Notes: generated by a model from the sequence alone, not told the origin. Shown: positions 1 to 8,467, counted from the stretch's first letter. The stretch: 32,013 nt of DNA from Treponema sp. (GCA_031265845.1 JAISCC010000003.1:1-32013); one strand, 5' to 3'. Translations and numbers: made by a program.

Positions 1-46
1 TCGCCGCGCCAGACCGGAGGCTCCGCGAAAGGAGGATTCAGGCAAA

Positions 47-61
47 ATAATTGTGAATTAT
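47..61. promoter_or_regulatory. 15-bp perfect palindrome upstream of the outer-membrane gene
   Basis: ATAATT-GTG-AATTAT is a perfect inverted repeat of 6-bp arms around 3 bp, about 30 bp upstream of the start codon of the barrel gene. Its size and position fit an operator for a dimeric repressor or activator. I could not place a convincing -35/-10 pair relative to it, so its role is inferred from symmetry alone and chance is possible in this AT-rich leader. Confidence 0.3.
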
Positions 62-92
62 CCTCTCTTGTCAAATTGTAGGAGGATTTCTT

Positions 93-1241
93 ATGAAGAA
101 ATTTTTTATCGCCCTTTTAGCCCTCGCCCTCGTCGCGGGCAATCTGTTTGCGGAGTTTTCTGTAGGTGCTTGGGGACGCGCGACGTTTGTCCCGTTAAGA
201 ACGTATATCGACGGCAATGACGATAACGCCAATAAAACGGGCGCGGCGACCGAAGTCGGCTGGGGTGACCTTCCGAACTTCGCCGTCCAGTTCTCGCTTA
301 GCGGAGAGAAGATTGGGTTTATCTCCAATTTTGATTTCGCTGTACCCGGCCGCGACGGCAACTTGTATGCGTGGTGGAAGCCGAATGACATATTCAAACT
401 TGACATCGGCTGGGTGCGCTGGGATGTGTTGCGCGGTCCGGACATCTTTGAGTCCTTTCAGAACCCCAAATATACCGGCTCCGGCATTGACTTGCCGGAT
501 CTCGTATTCAATCGTTTTACGACAGCGGACTGGTACATAGGCGGCAAGCCGGGCGCGGTGCTTGAAATCACACCCATTGCGAACCTGTATATCGGCGCGG
601 CGATTGCCACAGGGCCTGCCGGATCAGATGGTCCTAAATCCGACCCACCAGGCAACTACATTGCCGCCGAGATTGAAGATGTTTACAAAGACAGCCAATA
701 CGCGGTCGGCTACAATATTGATGGCATCGGACTTGTCCGCGCCGGATATTTCGGCAAAGCGAACAACGGTGTCGGCGATCAGGTTATTCAGGGCGCGTTT
801 AAACTTACCGCCGTCGACGGGTTGTTGATCGATCTCGGCGTTGGGTATGGGCTTGAGGAAAACCGCGATAACCAAAATACTATCAGCGTCGGCTTAGGCG
901 TCCAGTTTGCGACCGACTTGTTCGGCGTCGTGGCGGGTGTCGGCGCATGGCTCGGCGGCGATGGAGAAAAAGCCGGCGGAGAGTATCCCAAACTGGAAAT
1001 CTCTTTGAATCCCTACGCCCCGCTTTCGTTTGCGACTATCGGACTTGGGGTCGCCTATGGGCTTGAGTTGGGAAAGGATGATTCCAGCCATATCGGCTTC
1101 GACGTTTATATTTTGAAAAGCGTAGGCGGCGGAGAGATCAAAGCCGGCGTAGCGGCCCAGATCTATCCCGGCGCGCCCGACGCATCAAAACAGAATATTA
1201 TCATCGCCGTTCCGATTCAACTCACCTACAGCGTCTGGTAA
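93..1241 (+). CDS. Exported outer-membrane beta-barrel-type protein, 382 aa
   Basis: Residues 1-20 form a clear signal peptide (Lys-Lys start, hydrophobic core, LFA|EF cleavage). The mature part alternates short amphipathic strands rich in Gly, aromatic and acidic residues, for example GLGVAYGLEL and VGAWLGG, and ends near an aromatic residue (TYSVW), as outer-membrane barrels do. The start is fixed by AGGAGG at 80-85, 7 nt before the ATG. A strong terminator follows at once, so it is the last or only gene of its transcript. It looks like one of the variable spirochete outer-membrane porin or surface proteins; I cannot name a specific family, and its cargo is unknown. Codon usage matches its neighbours. 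Confidence 0.8.
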   Translation: MKKFFIALLALALVAGNLFAEFSVGAWGRATFVPLRTYIDGNDDNANKTGAATEVGWGDLPNFAVQFSLSGEKIGFISNFDFAVPGRDGNLYAWWKPNDIFKLDIGWVRWDVLRGPDIFESFQNPKYTGSGIDLPDLVFNRFTTADWYIGGKPGAVLEITPIANLYIGAAIATGPAGSDGPKSDPPGNYIAAEIEDVYKDSQYAVGYNIDGIGLVRAGYFGKANNGVGDQVIQGAFKLTAVDGLLIDLGVGYGLEENRDNQNTISVGLGVQFATDLFGVVAGVGAWLGGDGEKAGGEYPKLEISLNPYAPLSFATIGLGVAYGLELGKDDSSHIGFDVYILKSVGGGEIKAGVAAQIYPGAPDASKQNIIIAVPIQLTYSVW

Positions 1242-1260
1242 AACTTCCGTATTATTGCAA

Positions 1261-1290
1261 AAAGCCTCCGTGAAAGCGGAGGCTTTTTTT
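1261..1290 (+). terminator. Rho-independent terminator of the outer-membrane gene
   Basis: A perfect 10-bp stem, AAAGCCTCCG / CGGAGGCTTT, with a 6-nt loop and a following T run starts 19 nt after the barrel gene's stop codon. Confidence 0.93.
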
Positions 1291-1412
1291 CTATAATCAG
1301 CCAATCGACGCACCTGAAACGCCCGTCAATGATCACCCGAAATTGAAGGCGGCTTCTCGCCCCGCGCAACCCCACCCAGATTTCGTCTCTAAACCGGCGG
1401 CGCCACGATCCA

Positions 1413-1441
1413 TTGAAAAAAACGAAAAAGTACGCTACACT
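1413..1441 (+). promoter_or_regulatory. hisS promoter, near-leaderless
   Basis: TTGAAA (1413-1418), a 17-bp spacer and TACACT (1436-1441) form a sigma-70-type promoter. Only 8 nt separate the -10 box from the hisS ATG at 1450, and no Shine-Dalgarno sequence lies between. Transcription would start at or within a base or two of the start codon, so the mRNA would be leaderless. Confidence 0.6.
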
Positions 1442-1449
1442 GTTTCATT

Positions 1450-2760
1450 ATGACTATCATTGAACCGCGTGTATTAAAAGGGTTTCGGGATTTTCCGCCC
1501 GCCGCTGAAATTGGGCGGAGAGGTCTCATTGAAAAAATTGAAGCGTCTTTCAGATCGTTCGGGTTCGCGCCGATTGACACGCCCGCCCTTGAATACGCCG
1601 AAATCTTGCTCGGCAAGGGCGGCGGGGAAACCGAGAAGCAGGTCTACCGGTTCACCGACAACGGAGGGCGCGATGTGGCGCTCAGATTCGATCTCACCGT
1701 GCCTTTCGCCCGCTTCATCGCCGGACACCGCGCTGAAATTACGCTGCCTTTCAAGCGGTACCACATCGCCAAGGTGTGGCGCGGCGAAAACACCCAGCGG
1801 GGCAGGTACCGCGAGTTCACCCAGTGCGACGTTGACATTGTAGGATCAAATTCTCCGGCAAGCGATTTTGAAATTCTCCTGGTCATGCGCGAGACGCTCA
1901 AGGCTATAGGCGCGGGAGATGTCGCCATACATCTCAATCACCGCGGACTCTTCAACCGGTTTCTTGCGGCGCTCGGATTGCTTGACAAATCCGTGGATAT
2001 TTTGCGGCTGGTGGATAAATCCGCCAAAGTTGGACGGGACGCGGTTGTAGAGCGGCTTTCCGTCATTGCAGGCGACAAGGCGGAAAAAATCCTGCAATTT
2101 ATCGAAGCGAAAGGCGGGTTTGAAGACGTTCTGGCGCGTCTCACCGAGCTTTCAGGCGGATCATCACCCGAATCAGAGCGGCTTGCGGCGCTTCGGACCT
2201 ATATGCTCCAAAACGTCAGTGACGGTGCCGACGCTTTTACGCTTGACCCATCCATCACGCGAGGGTTGGACTACTACACCGGCATCGTATACGAAACCTT
2301 CCTCAATGATATGCCGGAAATAGGCTCCATCTGCTCCGGCGGACGCTACGACAACCTCGCCGGATTGTATTCCAAAGAAAGCGTAAGCGGCGTGGGAACA
2401 TCCATCGGGCTGGACAGGCTCATAGCCGCGCTGGAAGCGCTCGGCAGACTGGAGCAAAGGGCTTCCTACGCCCGCGTAGCAGTCTCATGCCTAAAAGAAG
2501 CGGACGCGGGCGCGTATCAGACCATAGCCGGACGTTTTCGAGACGCGGGGATTGCCTGCGAAGTTTTTTTCACCGAAGAAAAACTCACCAAACAGTACAT
2601 GACTGCGGAAAAAAAAGGCATGCAATGGCTGATCGTTCCATCGCTTGACAACCCGTTGCGCGGGAAACTGACGCTGCGGAATTTGGCGGCGCGGGAAACC
2701 AGCGACCCCCTGTCTGTGGAAGAAGCCGTGTTGCGGTTAAAAGCCGCTTTGGAAGTGTGA
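1450..2760 (+). CDS. hisS: Histidyl-tRNA synthetase
   Basis: Charges tRNA-His with histidine in the cytoplasm using ATP. At 436 aa it has the usual length for the bacterial enzyme. Class II motifs are visible: the N-terminal KGFRDFPP segment, motif 2 in RGRYREFTQCDVDI, the histidine-specific RGLDYYTGIVYE and SGGRYDNL signatures, and motif 3 in GVGTSIGLDRL. The C-terminal anticodon-binding domain (about 335-436) is intact. The ATG sits 8 nt behind a -10 box with no ribosome binding site, which implies leaderless translation. The last 24 nt overlap the 3' end of the convergent gene on the other strand, and there is no terminator between them. Confidence 0.97.
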   Translation: MTIIEPRVLKGFRDFPPAAEIGRRGLIEKIEASFRSFGFAPIDTPALEYAEILLGKGGGETEKQVYRFTDNGGRDVALRFDLTVPFARFIAGHRAEITLPFKRYHIAKVWRGENTQRGRYREFTQCDVDIVGSNSPASDFEILLVMRETLKAIGAGDVAIHLNHRGLFNRFLAALGLLDKSVDILRLVDKSAKVGRDAVVERLSVIAGDKAEKILQFIEAKGGFEDVLARLTELSGGSSPESERLAALRTYMLQNVSDGADAFTLDPSITRGLDYYTGIVYETFLNDMPEIGSICSGGRYDNLAGLYSKESVSGVGTSIGLDRLIAALEALGRLEQRASYARVAVSCLKEADAGAYQTIAGRFRDAGIACEVFFTEEKLTKQYMTAEKKGMQWLIVPSLDNPLRGKLTLRNLAARETSDPLSVEEAVLRLKAALEV

Positions 2761-3444
2761 GTACACCCACGCCACGCCTTTTTTCCCGATCCGCGCGATA
2801 GCGTTCAATTTGGTCAATACAAAGGCGGTTTTTTGGGCGAGCGGAAGCCTGATTTTCGCGCGGAGCGCCAAATCCGCAGTCGTCCACCGCTCGTCCAACT
2901 CAAAGGGCGCGAATTGCAGGTAGTCCGCTTTTTCCCGCAGGACAATGGACGAATGGCGGGCGAGAAGCCGTTTGTCCGCAATGCGGACGCCCTTGCGCCG
3001 CCACGATCCTCGGCCATCGTCAATCCGCGTCTCGGCTATGTCAACAAAGGCAAGCTCTATGCAAACAGTGTCCAGCGCCGCGATTTCCCAGCCATGAACA
3101 AGCGCTTTGAACACATCCCATTTGCCGCTCGCCGCAGGACTTTTCCGCGAGCGAATGATGGCGCCGTCTTCCTTATAAAGCTCTATGTGTTTATGCAGAA
3201 CAATAGGATGGACGACGCGGATCCTATATTCGCGTGAAAGGTCTCGCATCTTTTCTTTGAGCGGAGCGAAACTGCCCGTTTGAACCTCAATTATTTCGCC
3301 CGCGCCGGTAACGCCGTCACAGATATAACTTCTTACGCAACCTCCGCTTCCGCCGCATCTGACGGCGGCTTCGGTTTTTCCGTCAATTCCCGCGTACTGA
3401 ATTTTAAGCGCGTGATGAAGAGCGCTTTCCCTTTCCCTTTCCAT
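2737..3444 (-). CDS. Conserved hypothetical protein with a nuclease-like EVQTG motif, 235 aa
   Basis: I do not recognise a named family. The translation has a GGCVRSYICDGVTGAGEIIEVQ stretch in which an Asp is followed by a Glu-x-Gln, then FAPLKEKMRDL. This D...ExQ arrangement resembles the PD-(D/E)XK nuclease core, where (E/D)xK or ExQ binds metal; that is an inference from one motif. The C-terminal half (KADYLQFAPFELDERWTTADLALRAKI...) looks like a winged-helix domain. No signal peptide or membrane segment. Two in-frame ATGs exist, at 3465 and 3444; I chose 3444 because the GGGAAA hexamers ahead of it give an AAGGG at suitable spacing, while 3465 has no good site. The gene is divergent from rsmH and its 3' end overlaps hisS. 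Confidence 0.6.
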   Translation of the reverse strand: MERERESALHHALKIQYAGIDGKTEAAVRCGGSGGCVRSYICDGVTGAGEIIEVQTGSFAPLKEKMRDLSREYRIRVVHPIVLHKHIELYKEDGAIIRSRKSPAASGKWDVFKALVHGWEIAALDTVCIELAFVDIAETRIDDGRGSWRRKGVRIADKRLLARHSSIVLREKADYLQFAPFELDERWTTADLALRAKIRLPLAQKTAFVLTKLNAIARIGKKGVAWVYSHFQSGF

Positions 3445-3462
3445 GTCCCTTTCCCTTTCTCG
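3422..3462. repeat. GGGAAA hexanucleotide repeat at the 5' end of the minus-strand gene
   Basis: On the minus strand two short runs of AAAGGG units flank the ATG at 3444, encoding Arg-Glu repeats. A change of one unit adds or removes two residues without breaking the frame, and the unit resembles a Shine-Dalgarno sequence, so repeat number could tune translation. Confidence 0.6.
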
Positions 3463-3534
3463 CATTTCTTAACATGTGTATAGCATAATTATATAAATAA
3501 TTAAGAATTATGCCATATATGGCGGCAAACATTA

Positions 3535-3562
3535 TTGACATTATTGATTAGTGAATTACAAT
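3535..3562 (+). promoter_or_regulatory. Promoter of the rsmH-ftsW operon
   Basis: TTGACA (3535-3540), a 16-bp spacer and TACAAT (3557-3562) are near-perfect sigma-70 boxes. The leader to the ATG at 3579 would be about 10 nt, with only a weak GGA as ribosome binding site. Confidence 0.75.
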
Positions 3563-3578
3563 TTATATACGGATTTTT

Positions 3579-4493
3579 ATGAACGTTATCCACACGCCGG
3601 TCTTGCTGGAAGAAACGCTGACGCTCCTTGCCCCCCGCTCAAGCGGTGAAGTGATGTGCGACGCGACGCTTGGGGAAGCTGGTCATGCCGAAGCCTTTTT
3701 GGAACGCTTTCCTGACTTACAGATTATCGGAGTCGATGCGGATGAGTCAATACAGGAAATAGCGAAAAAACGGCTTGAACGCTTTGGCGCGCGAGCGCGG
3801 TTCTACCACGGCAGGTCGCAGGACTTTTTCGCGCAAACCGCGAGCGAGAGGTTTGGAATTGAAAAGTTCGACACGGCGCTCATTGATTTGGGCGTAAGCC
3901 TTTACCATTACGCGCAATCCGGGCGGGGGTTCAGTTTTGCAAAGGATGAGCCGCTTGACATGCGAATCGATCATTCGGAAGGAGAGGCTGCGGCGGACAT
4001 CATAGCGCGGCTGCCGGAAAAGGAGTTGGCTGACCTGTTGTACAACAACGCGGAGGAGCGTTATTCAAGGCGGATAGCCCGCGCCATTGTTGAAGAGCGA
4101 GCGCGTTCGCCCATTACTAGATCGAAGCGGCTTGCGGACATTGTGGCGCGTTCAGCGCCGCTCCACTACCGGCGCGGCGCGGCGCATCCGGCGACAAAGA
4201 CGTTTCAGGCGCTGAGAATCGAGGTGAACGGCGAGCTTTCTGGCTTGCGCCCCTTGCTGGAATTGGCGTGGTCAGCGTTGAAGAACAGGGGGCGGCTGGG
4301 GGTCATTTCTTTCCATTCACTGGAATCGAGAATGGTCAAGGAGCATTTCAGAGAACTGGCGAAAAACGGCTCAGGACGGCTTGTCACCAAAAAAGCGGTC
4401 GCTCCCAGGTTGGACGAGATACGGACGAACGCCCCCTCGCGGAGCGCTCTTTTACGGGTCATTGAAAAGATTGACGAATTTGAAAAGAATTGA
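3579..4493 (+). CDS. rsmH: 16S rRNA (cytosine-1402-N4)-methyltransferase
   Basis: RsmH (MraW) transfers a methyl group from S-adenosylmethionine to N4 of C1402 of 16S rRNA in the ribosomal P site. The 304-aa product has the family hallmarks: HTPVLLEE at the N-terminus, the SAM-binding motif in MCDATLGEAGHAEAFLE (here GEAGH instead of the common GGAGH), DLGVSLYHYAQSGRGFSF, KTFQALRIEVNGEL and the C-terminal ISFHSLESRMVKEHF. It is the first gene of the division/cell-wall operon, its usual place. It overlaps the open frame of the next gene, but the next start is probably 27 nt downstream. Confidence 0.96.
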   Translation: MNVIHTPVLLEETLTLLAPRSSGEVMCDATLGEAGHAEAFLERFPDLQIIGVDADESIQEIAKKRLERFGARARFYHGRSQDFFAQTASERFGIEKFDTALIDLGVSLYHYAQSGRGFSFAKDEPLDMRIDHSEGEAAADIIARLPEKELADLLYNNAEERYSRRIARAIVEERARSPITRSKRLADIVARSAPLHYRRGAAHPATKTFQALRIEVNGELSGLRPLLELAWSALKNRGRLGVISFHSLESRMVKEHFRELAKNGSGRLVTKKAVAPRLDEIRTNAPSRSALLRVIEKIDEFEKN

Positions 4494-4519
4494 GAAAATT
4501 TGAGATTAAGGAGAAAACT

Positions 4520-4801
4520 GTGAAATTCACCTTTAAAATTTTGGCGCTCTTCTTTATTATTACGATTCCTTTGTTTTTTGCGGCTGTAGTGTGGCAGGCG
4601 AACCGGTACAATTCGGTCGATAAAGAAATATCTCAGATTGAAAAAGATCAGGAACAGTGGATAAATGCGTCAAAACGCCTCATTGCAGGCGGCGCGGCTT
4701 TCATGTCCGCAGAAAGAATCGAGATGGCGGCAAAGCGTATGAAGCTGGAGAAAATCCCGCCTGAAAACATCATCCAGGTGCAGATATATCAAGGAAAATA
4801 G
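4520..4801 (+). CDS. ftsL: FtsL-like division protein, 93 aa
   Basis: A short membrane protein between rsmH and murF: a few cytoplasmic residues, one hydrophobic segment (about 6-28, ILALFFIITIPLFFAAVVW), then a periplasmic stretch with coiled-coil character (NSVDKEISQIEKDQEQW) and a basic tail. This is the FtsL/septum-initiator layout; FtsL joins FtsB and FtsQ to activate septal peptidoglycan synthesis. Sequence similarity in this family is low, so the call rests on topology and position. The frame is open from a TTG at 4490 overlapping the rsmH stop, but GTG at 4520 has AAGGAG (4508-4513) exactly 6 nt upstream and is the better start. Confidence 0.75.
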   Translation: MKFTFKILALFFIITIPLFFAAVVWQANRYNSVDKEISQIEKDQEQWINASKRLIAGGAAFMSAERIEMAAKRMKLEKIPPENIIQVQIYQGK

Positions 4802-4804
4802 CCG

Positions 4805-6199
4805 GTGAACCTCATGACCTTCCGCGAGTTGCGCGCGGCGTTGCCTGACGCTGTGGCAATCGGGGATGCGCCGGAGGCGGACGCTGGTTTTTCATCGGTG
4901 CGCATCGATTCACGCGCCTGTACCGCAGGCGCTCTGTTCGTGTGCCTCGCAGGAGCGGCGCAAGACGGCCACCGGTACGCGGAAGCGGCTTTCAAACTGG
5001 GCGCGGTCGCGGCGCTTGTTGAAAAAGCGAAGCTTTCCGGCGAGATGTCCAACCTGAACGCGGTCGCCCATCAATACGGCGTGATTCTCTTTGCGGTGGA
5101 CAATACGTTGCGCGCCCTCCAGGACGCGGCGAAGGCGTATCTTGAGCGATTCCCCATGTTGCTCAAAATTGGCATCACCGGCTCCTCAGGCAAAACAACC
5201 GTCAAGGAAATTGCCGGCGCGATCATCTCTTGTGAAAAAAAAGTCGTGATGAACAAGGGCAATCTCAACTCGGAGACCGGTCTTCCGCTTTCGGTGTTTG
5301 AAGTGAGAGCCGGAGATGAGATCGGCGTTTTTGAGATGGGCATGAACCGCGCCGGAGAAATCCGCGAGTTGAGCCGCGTACTCAATCCCCATATCGCGCT
5401 TGTCACCAACATAGGCGAGGCGCATATCGGCATGTTGGATTCTCTGGAAGCCATAGCCGCTGAAAAAAAAGCCATTTTCTCCGGCTTCACCGGCAAAGAA
5501 ACCGCGCTTATCCCCGCCTCCGATGCGTTCCGTGATTTTCTTGCGCGTGATGTCAATGGAAAGGTCGTGTTTTACGAGTCCGCGTGTCCCGCGACCGGTT
5601 TGGGGCTTGACGGCGCGGAACTTGAGCTTGACGGCGAGCGCATCCACTTCCCCTTGCCCGGAACGCACAACCTAAAAAACGCGCTCGCCGCCGCCGCCAT
5701 CGCCAAAGAAGCGCGCATCGCCGCTTCGTCCATAAAGAAGGGGCTTGAATCGGTAAAACCCCTTTTCGGCAGAAGCGAAATCATTCGGGGGCGTGTCACC
5801 CTTATTCAGGACTGCTACAACGCGAATCCATCTTCAACCACGGCGGCCATTGAGTTTTGCGACAGCGTTGCGTGGAGCGGCAGGCGCATATATGTCATCG
5901 GCTCAATGCTGGAACTGGGCGCATATTCCGAAGCCGCTCACGCGCAGATAGGGCGTTTGCTTGCCGGCTCTCAGGCTGATGTTGTGTACCTTTTTGGCGC
6001 GGAAACACGGGACACAGCCGATGTCCTTGAAAAGAGTGAAAAACCGGCAAAGAAACCTTTCTTTTTTACGGAAAATATGGCAGAATTAATAGACGCAGTG
6101 ACGCGTTATGTACAAAAAGGCGATCTGGTTCTGCTTAAAGGCTCGCGTGGCTGCGCCCTGGAGCGGCTTGCAACGGCGCTGGCTGCGGACGGCGAATAA
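4805..6199 (+). CDS. murF: UDP-N-acetylmuramoyl-tripeptide--D-alanyl-D-alanine ligase
   Basis: MurF adds D-Ala-D-Ala to the UDP-MurNAc-tripeptide, the last cytoplasmic step of the peptidoglycan precursor. The 464-aa protein has the Mur ligase order: an N-terminal UDP-substrate domain (SSVRIDSRACTAGALFVCL), a central ATPase domain with the P-loop GITGSSGKTTVKE and the MurF-typical NKGNLNSETGLPLSVFE and FEMGMNRAGEIRELS, and a C-terminal domain with QDCYNANPSS and GSMLELG. The start is taken as GTG 4805, 3 nt after the ftsL stop, with an AAGGAA 8 nt upstream; ATG 4814 is an alternative. murE is not adjacent. Confidence 0.95.
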   Translation: MNLMTFRELRAALPDAVAIGDAPEADAGFSSVRIDSRACTAGALFVCLAGAAQDGHRYAEAAFKLGAVAALVEKAKLSGEMSNLNAVAHQYGVILFAVDNTLRALQDAAKAYLERFPMLLKIGITGSSGKTTVKEIAGAIISCEKKVVMNKGNLNSETGLPLSVFEVRAGDEIGVFEMGMNRAGEIRELSRVLNPHIALVTNIGEAHIGMLDSLEAIAAEKKAIFSGFTGKETALIPASDAFRDFLARDVNGKVVFYESACPATGLGLDGAELELDGERIHFPLPGTHNLKNALAAAAIAKEARIAASSIKKGLESVKPLFGRSEIIRGRVTLIQDCYNANPSSTTAAIEFCDSVAWSGRRIYVIGSMLELGAYSEAAHAQIGRLLAGSQADVVYLFGAETRDTADVLEKSEKPAKKPFFFTENMAELIDAVTRYVQKGDLVLLKGSRGCALERLATALAADGE

Positions 6200-6245
6200 T
6201 TTTAATTTAAAACTTCGTACCGCTGAATTCATGTAAGGAACAAGT

Positions 6246-7325
6246 ATGTTTTTAGAGTTTTTATACCCGCTTGTAAAATATTTCACGCCTTTTAACGTGT
6301 TTCAATACCTCTCTTTTCGGGCGGTTTACGCGGCGCTGACCACGTTGCTTATCTGCTACATGGCGGGACCCCGCATCATTGAGGCGCTCAAACGGCTGAA
6401 AGTGGGGCAGACGATCCGCTCGGACGGTCCCGAAACGCACCTTAAAAAGGCGGGAACCCCGACCATGGGGGGCGTTCTCATTATTTTTTCCATGATCATT
6501 TCCACCTTGCTATGGCAAAATTTTGAGAATCCTCATATTTGGATCATCACCGGCTCTTTTGTCGCGCTGGGGCTTATCGGATTTCTGGACGATTACCTCA
6601 AAGTGACCAGGCGCAACTCGGACGGGCTTTCAGCGCGGGCGAAACTGATCGGGCAGTTCGCCGTCGCCGTAACCGTAACACTCATCCTCTATTTTTCAAG
6701 AAATGAGGAGACCACGCTTCTGTACCTCCCGTTTTTCAAGAATCCGGTGTGCGATCTGGGCGTGTTGTGGATACCCTTCGCCGTGTTGCTCATCGTAGGC
6801 GAATCCAATGCGGTGAACCTCTCGGACGGGCTTGACGGGCTTGCCGCCGGACTGCTCTTGATGATGTTCATCGCCCTGGCGTTGCTCTCATACCTTTCAG
6901 GACGCGCCGATTATTCGGCGTATCTGGGCATACCGTTCATACAGGGCGCGGGCGATGTTACGGTGTTCTGCCTTGCGGCTGTAGGCGCGTGCGTGGGCTT
7001 CCTGTGGTTCAACGCCCACCCTGCGGAAGTGTTCATGGGCGATGTGGGGGCGCTTTCTTTGGGCGGCGTCATTGCGGTCATTTCCCTTGTTATAAAGAAA
7101 GAAGTGTTGGCGCTTATCATAGGCGGGGTGTTTGTTTTGGAAGCGGCGTCCGTCATGCTGCAGGTGCTGTCTTATAAAATCACGAAGAAACGGGTGTTTC
7201 TCATGGCTCCCATTCATCACCATTTTGAAAAATCCGGCTGGGACGAAACAAAAGTCGTCATACGGTTCTGGATATTAGGCGGCTTGTTTGCTATAATAGC
7301 GCTGTCTACATTGAAAATACAATGA
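6246..7325 (+). CDS. mraY: Phospho-N-acetylmuramoyl-pentapeptide-transferase
   Basis: MraY moves phospho-MurNAc-pentapeptide from UDP onto undecaprenyl phosphate in the inner membrane, making lipid I. At 359 aa it is the usual length, with about ten hydrophobic segments. Diagnostic motifs are HLKKAGTPTMGG, FLDDYLKV (with the DD pair), NAVNLSDGLDGLAAG, FNAHPAEVFMGDVGALSLGG and MAPIHHHFEKSGW. TAAGGA at 6234-6239 stands 6 nt before the ATG. The last four bases overlap the ftsW start (ATGA), which implies translational coupling. Confidence 0.97.
   Translation: MFLEFLYPLVKYFTPFNVFQYLSFRAVYAALTTLLICYMAGPRIIEALKRLKVGQTIRSDGPETHLKKAGTPTMGGVLIIFSMIISTLLWQNFENPHIWIITGSFVALGLIGFLDDYLKVTRRNSDGLSARAKLIGQFAVAVTVTLILYFSRNEETTLLYLPFFKNPVCDLGVLWIPFAVLLIVGESNAVNLSDGLDGLAAGLLLMMFIALALLSYLSGRADYSAYLGIPFIQGAGDVTVFCLAAVGACVGFLWFNAHPAEVFMGDVGALSLGGVIAVISLVIKKEVLALIIGGVFVLEAASVMLQVLSYKITKKRVFLMAPIHHHFEKSGWDETKVVIRFWILGGLFAIIALSTLKIQ
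7289..7297 (+). promoter_or_regulatory. Possible internal extended -10 promoter before ftsW
   Basis: TGCTATAAT lies inside the mraY 3' end, 25 nt ahead of the ftsW ATG. It is a perfect extended -10 box, but no good -35 lies at 17 bp and the bases also encode mraY residues, so it may be coincidental. Confidence 0.35.
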
Positions 7326-8467
7326 AAATAGCAAAACACCAGAAAAAAAAGCCACAGAAAATGCCGCTGGATTTCATCCTGTTGGCAAGCGTCGCGCTTC
7401 TGTTCGGATTGGGGCTTGTCACCCTGTATTCGGGGTCCTATAGTTACGCGGAAGACGCCCGGAAGGATGGGTTTCATTTCATCAGCAGACAGCTTGGCTT
7501 TGGCGTTGGAGGCGCGCTGGTTTTTTGTCTGGCGATTTTTTTTAACCTTGAGCGACTCAGACATAAAACCATCGTGACGCTGGCGTTGCTGGTTACGCTG
7601 GCGCTCAACATCATTCCGGCGCTGTGGGGGCGTGAAATAAACGGGGCGCGCCGCTGGTTTCCCGGACCTTTCAGCTTTCAACCTTCCGAACTTGCAAAAA
7701 TCGTTCTGCCTTTTTATCTGGCGCATATGCTTGATCGGAAGCAGGAAAGGCTCGACAATTTTACGGGCGCCGTACTGCCGCTCCTGATCGTCAGCGCCTT
7801 GTTCACCTGCGTCATTCTGTTTCAAAACAGCTTTGCCATAGCCGCGTTTCTGGCGCTGAACGCATGGCTTGTTTTGCTCATGGCAGGGGTAAAAAAACGC
7901 CACCTCATCAGCGTTTTTATTTTCGCCATAATAATCGCGGCGGCGATGGTTGTGATGCGTCCGCACCGGATCGCTCGTTTTTATTATTATCTCCACCCTG
8001 ACGAAGGCTCGCTCACCGGCAACTATCAGGTCCAGCAATCCATCGACGCGGTCGCTTCAGGCGGATTCTGGGGCAAGGGATTGGGACAGGGAGATATGTC
8101 CGATGTGCTTGAGGTTCAATCGGACTTTATCTTCAGCGCCTTTGCGGAAGAGCTTGGTTTTTTGGGCATTTTGCTATTTGTGTGCCTGTTCGCGCTGTTC
8201 ACCGTACAAGGATACATTGTCGCGTACAGGGCCGACGCCGTGTTTCGCAGGCTGTTGGCGTTCAGTTATGTTACGATCCTCACGTTGCAAACGTTTATAA
8301 ATCTTGCGGTTATCATACGAGTTGTTCCCACTACGGGCATACCGCTGCCCTTTTTCTCAGCCGGCGGCTCCTCTCTGATCAGTTCCCTCGCCATCTGCGG
8401 CATGATCGTAAATGTGTCGCGGTTTTCGAACGTTCCATTGGAACTGCGGTACAGTATGCAACGGTGA
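7322..8467 (+). CDS. ftsW: SEDS-family lipid II polymerase FtsW
   Basis: FtsW polymerises lipid II into septal glycan in partnership with a class B penicillin-binding protein. The 381-aa product has a cytoplasmic basic N-terminus, about ten membrane segments, and SEDS motifs: EINGARRWFPGPFSFQPSELAKI, the extracytoplasmic loop with GNYQVQQSIDAVASGGFWGKGLGQG, FIFSAFAEELGFLG, and VVPTTGIPLPFFSAGGSSLISSLAICG. FtsW rather than RodA is chosen because of the murF-mraY context. It is the last gene of the cluster; the expected downstream partners murG, ftsQ, ftsA and ftsZ do not follow, and no terminator is apparent. Confidence 0.93.
   Translation: MKIAKHQKKKPQKMPLDFILLASVALLFGLGLVTLYSGSYSYAEDARKDGFHFISRQLGFGVGGALVFCLAIFFNLERLRHKTIVTLALLVTLALNIIPALWGREINGARRWFPGPFSFQPSELAKIVLPFYLAHMLDRKQERLDNFTGAVLPLLIVSALFTCVILFQNSFAIAAFLALNAWLVLLMAGVKKRHLISVFIFAIIIAAAMVVMRPHRIARFYYYLHPDEGSLTGNYQVQQSIDAVASGGFWGKGLGQGDMSDVLEVQSDFIFSAFAEELGFLGILLFVCLFALFTVQGYIVAYRADAVFRRLLAFSYVTILTLQTFINLAVIIRVVPTTGIPLPFFSAGGSSLISSLAICGMIVNVSRFSNVPLELRYSMQR

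Noticed and set aside
7217-8038. A 273-codon minus-strand open frame opposite mraY and ftsW
   Set aside because: Antisense of conserved SEDS and MraY motifs, charged low-complexity product, no start signals.
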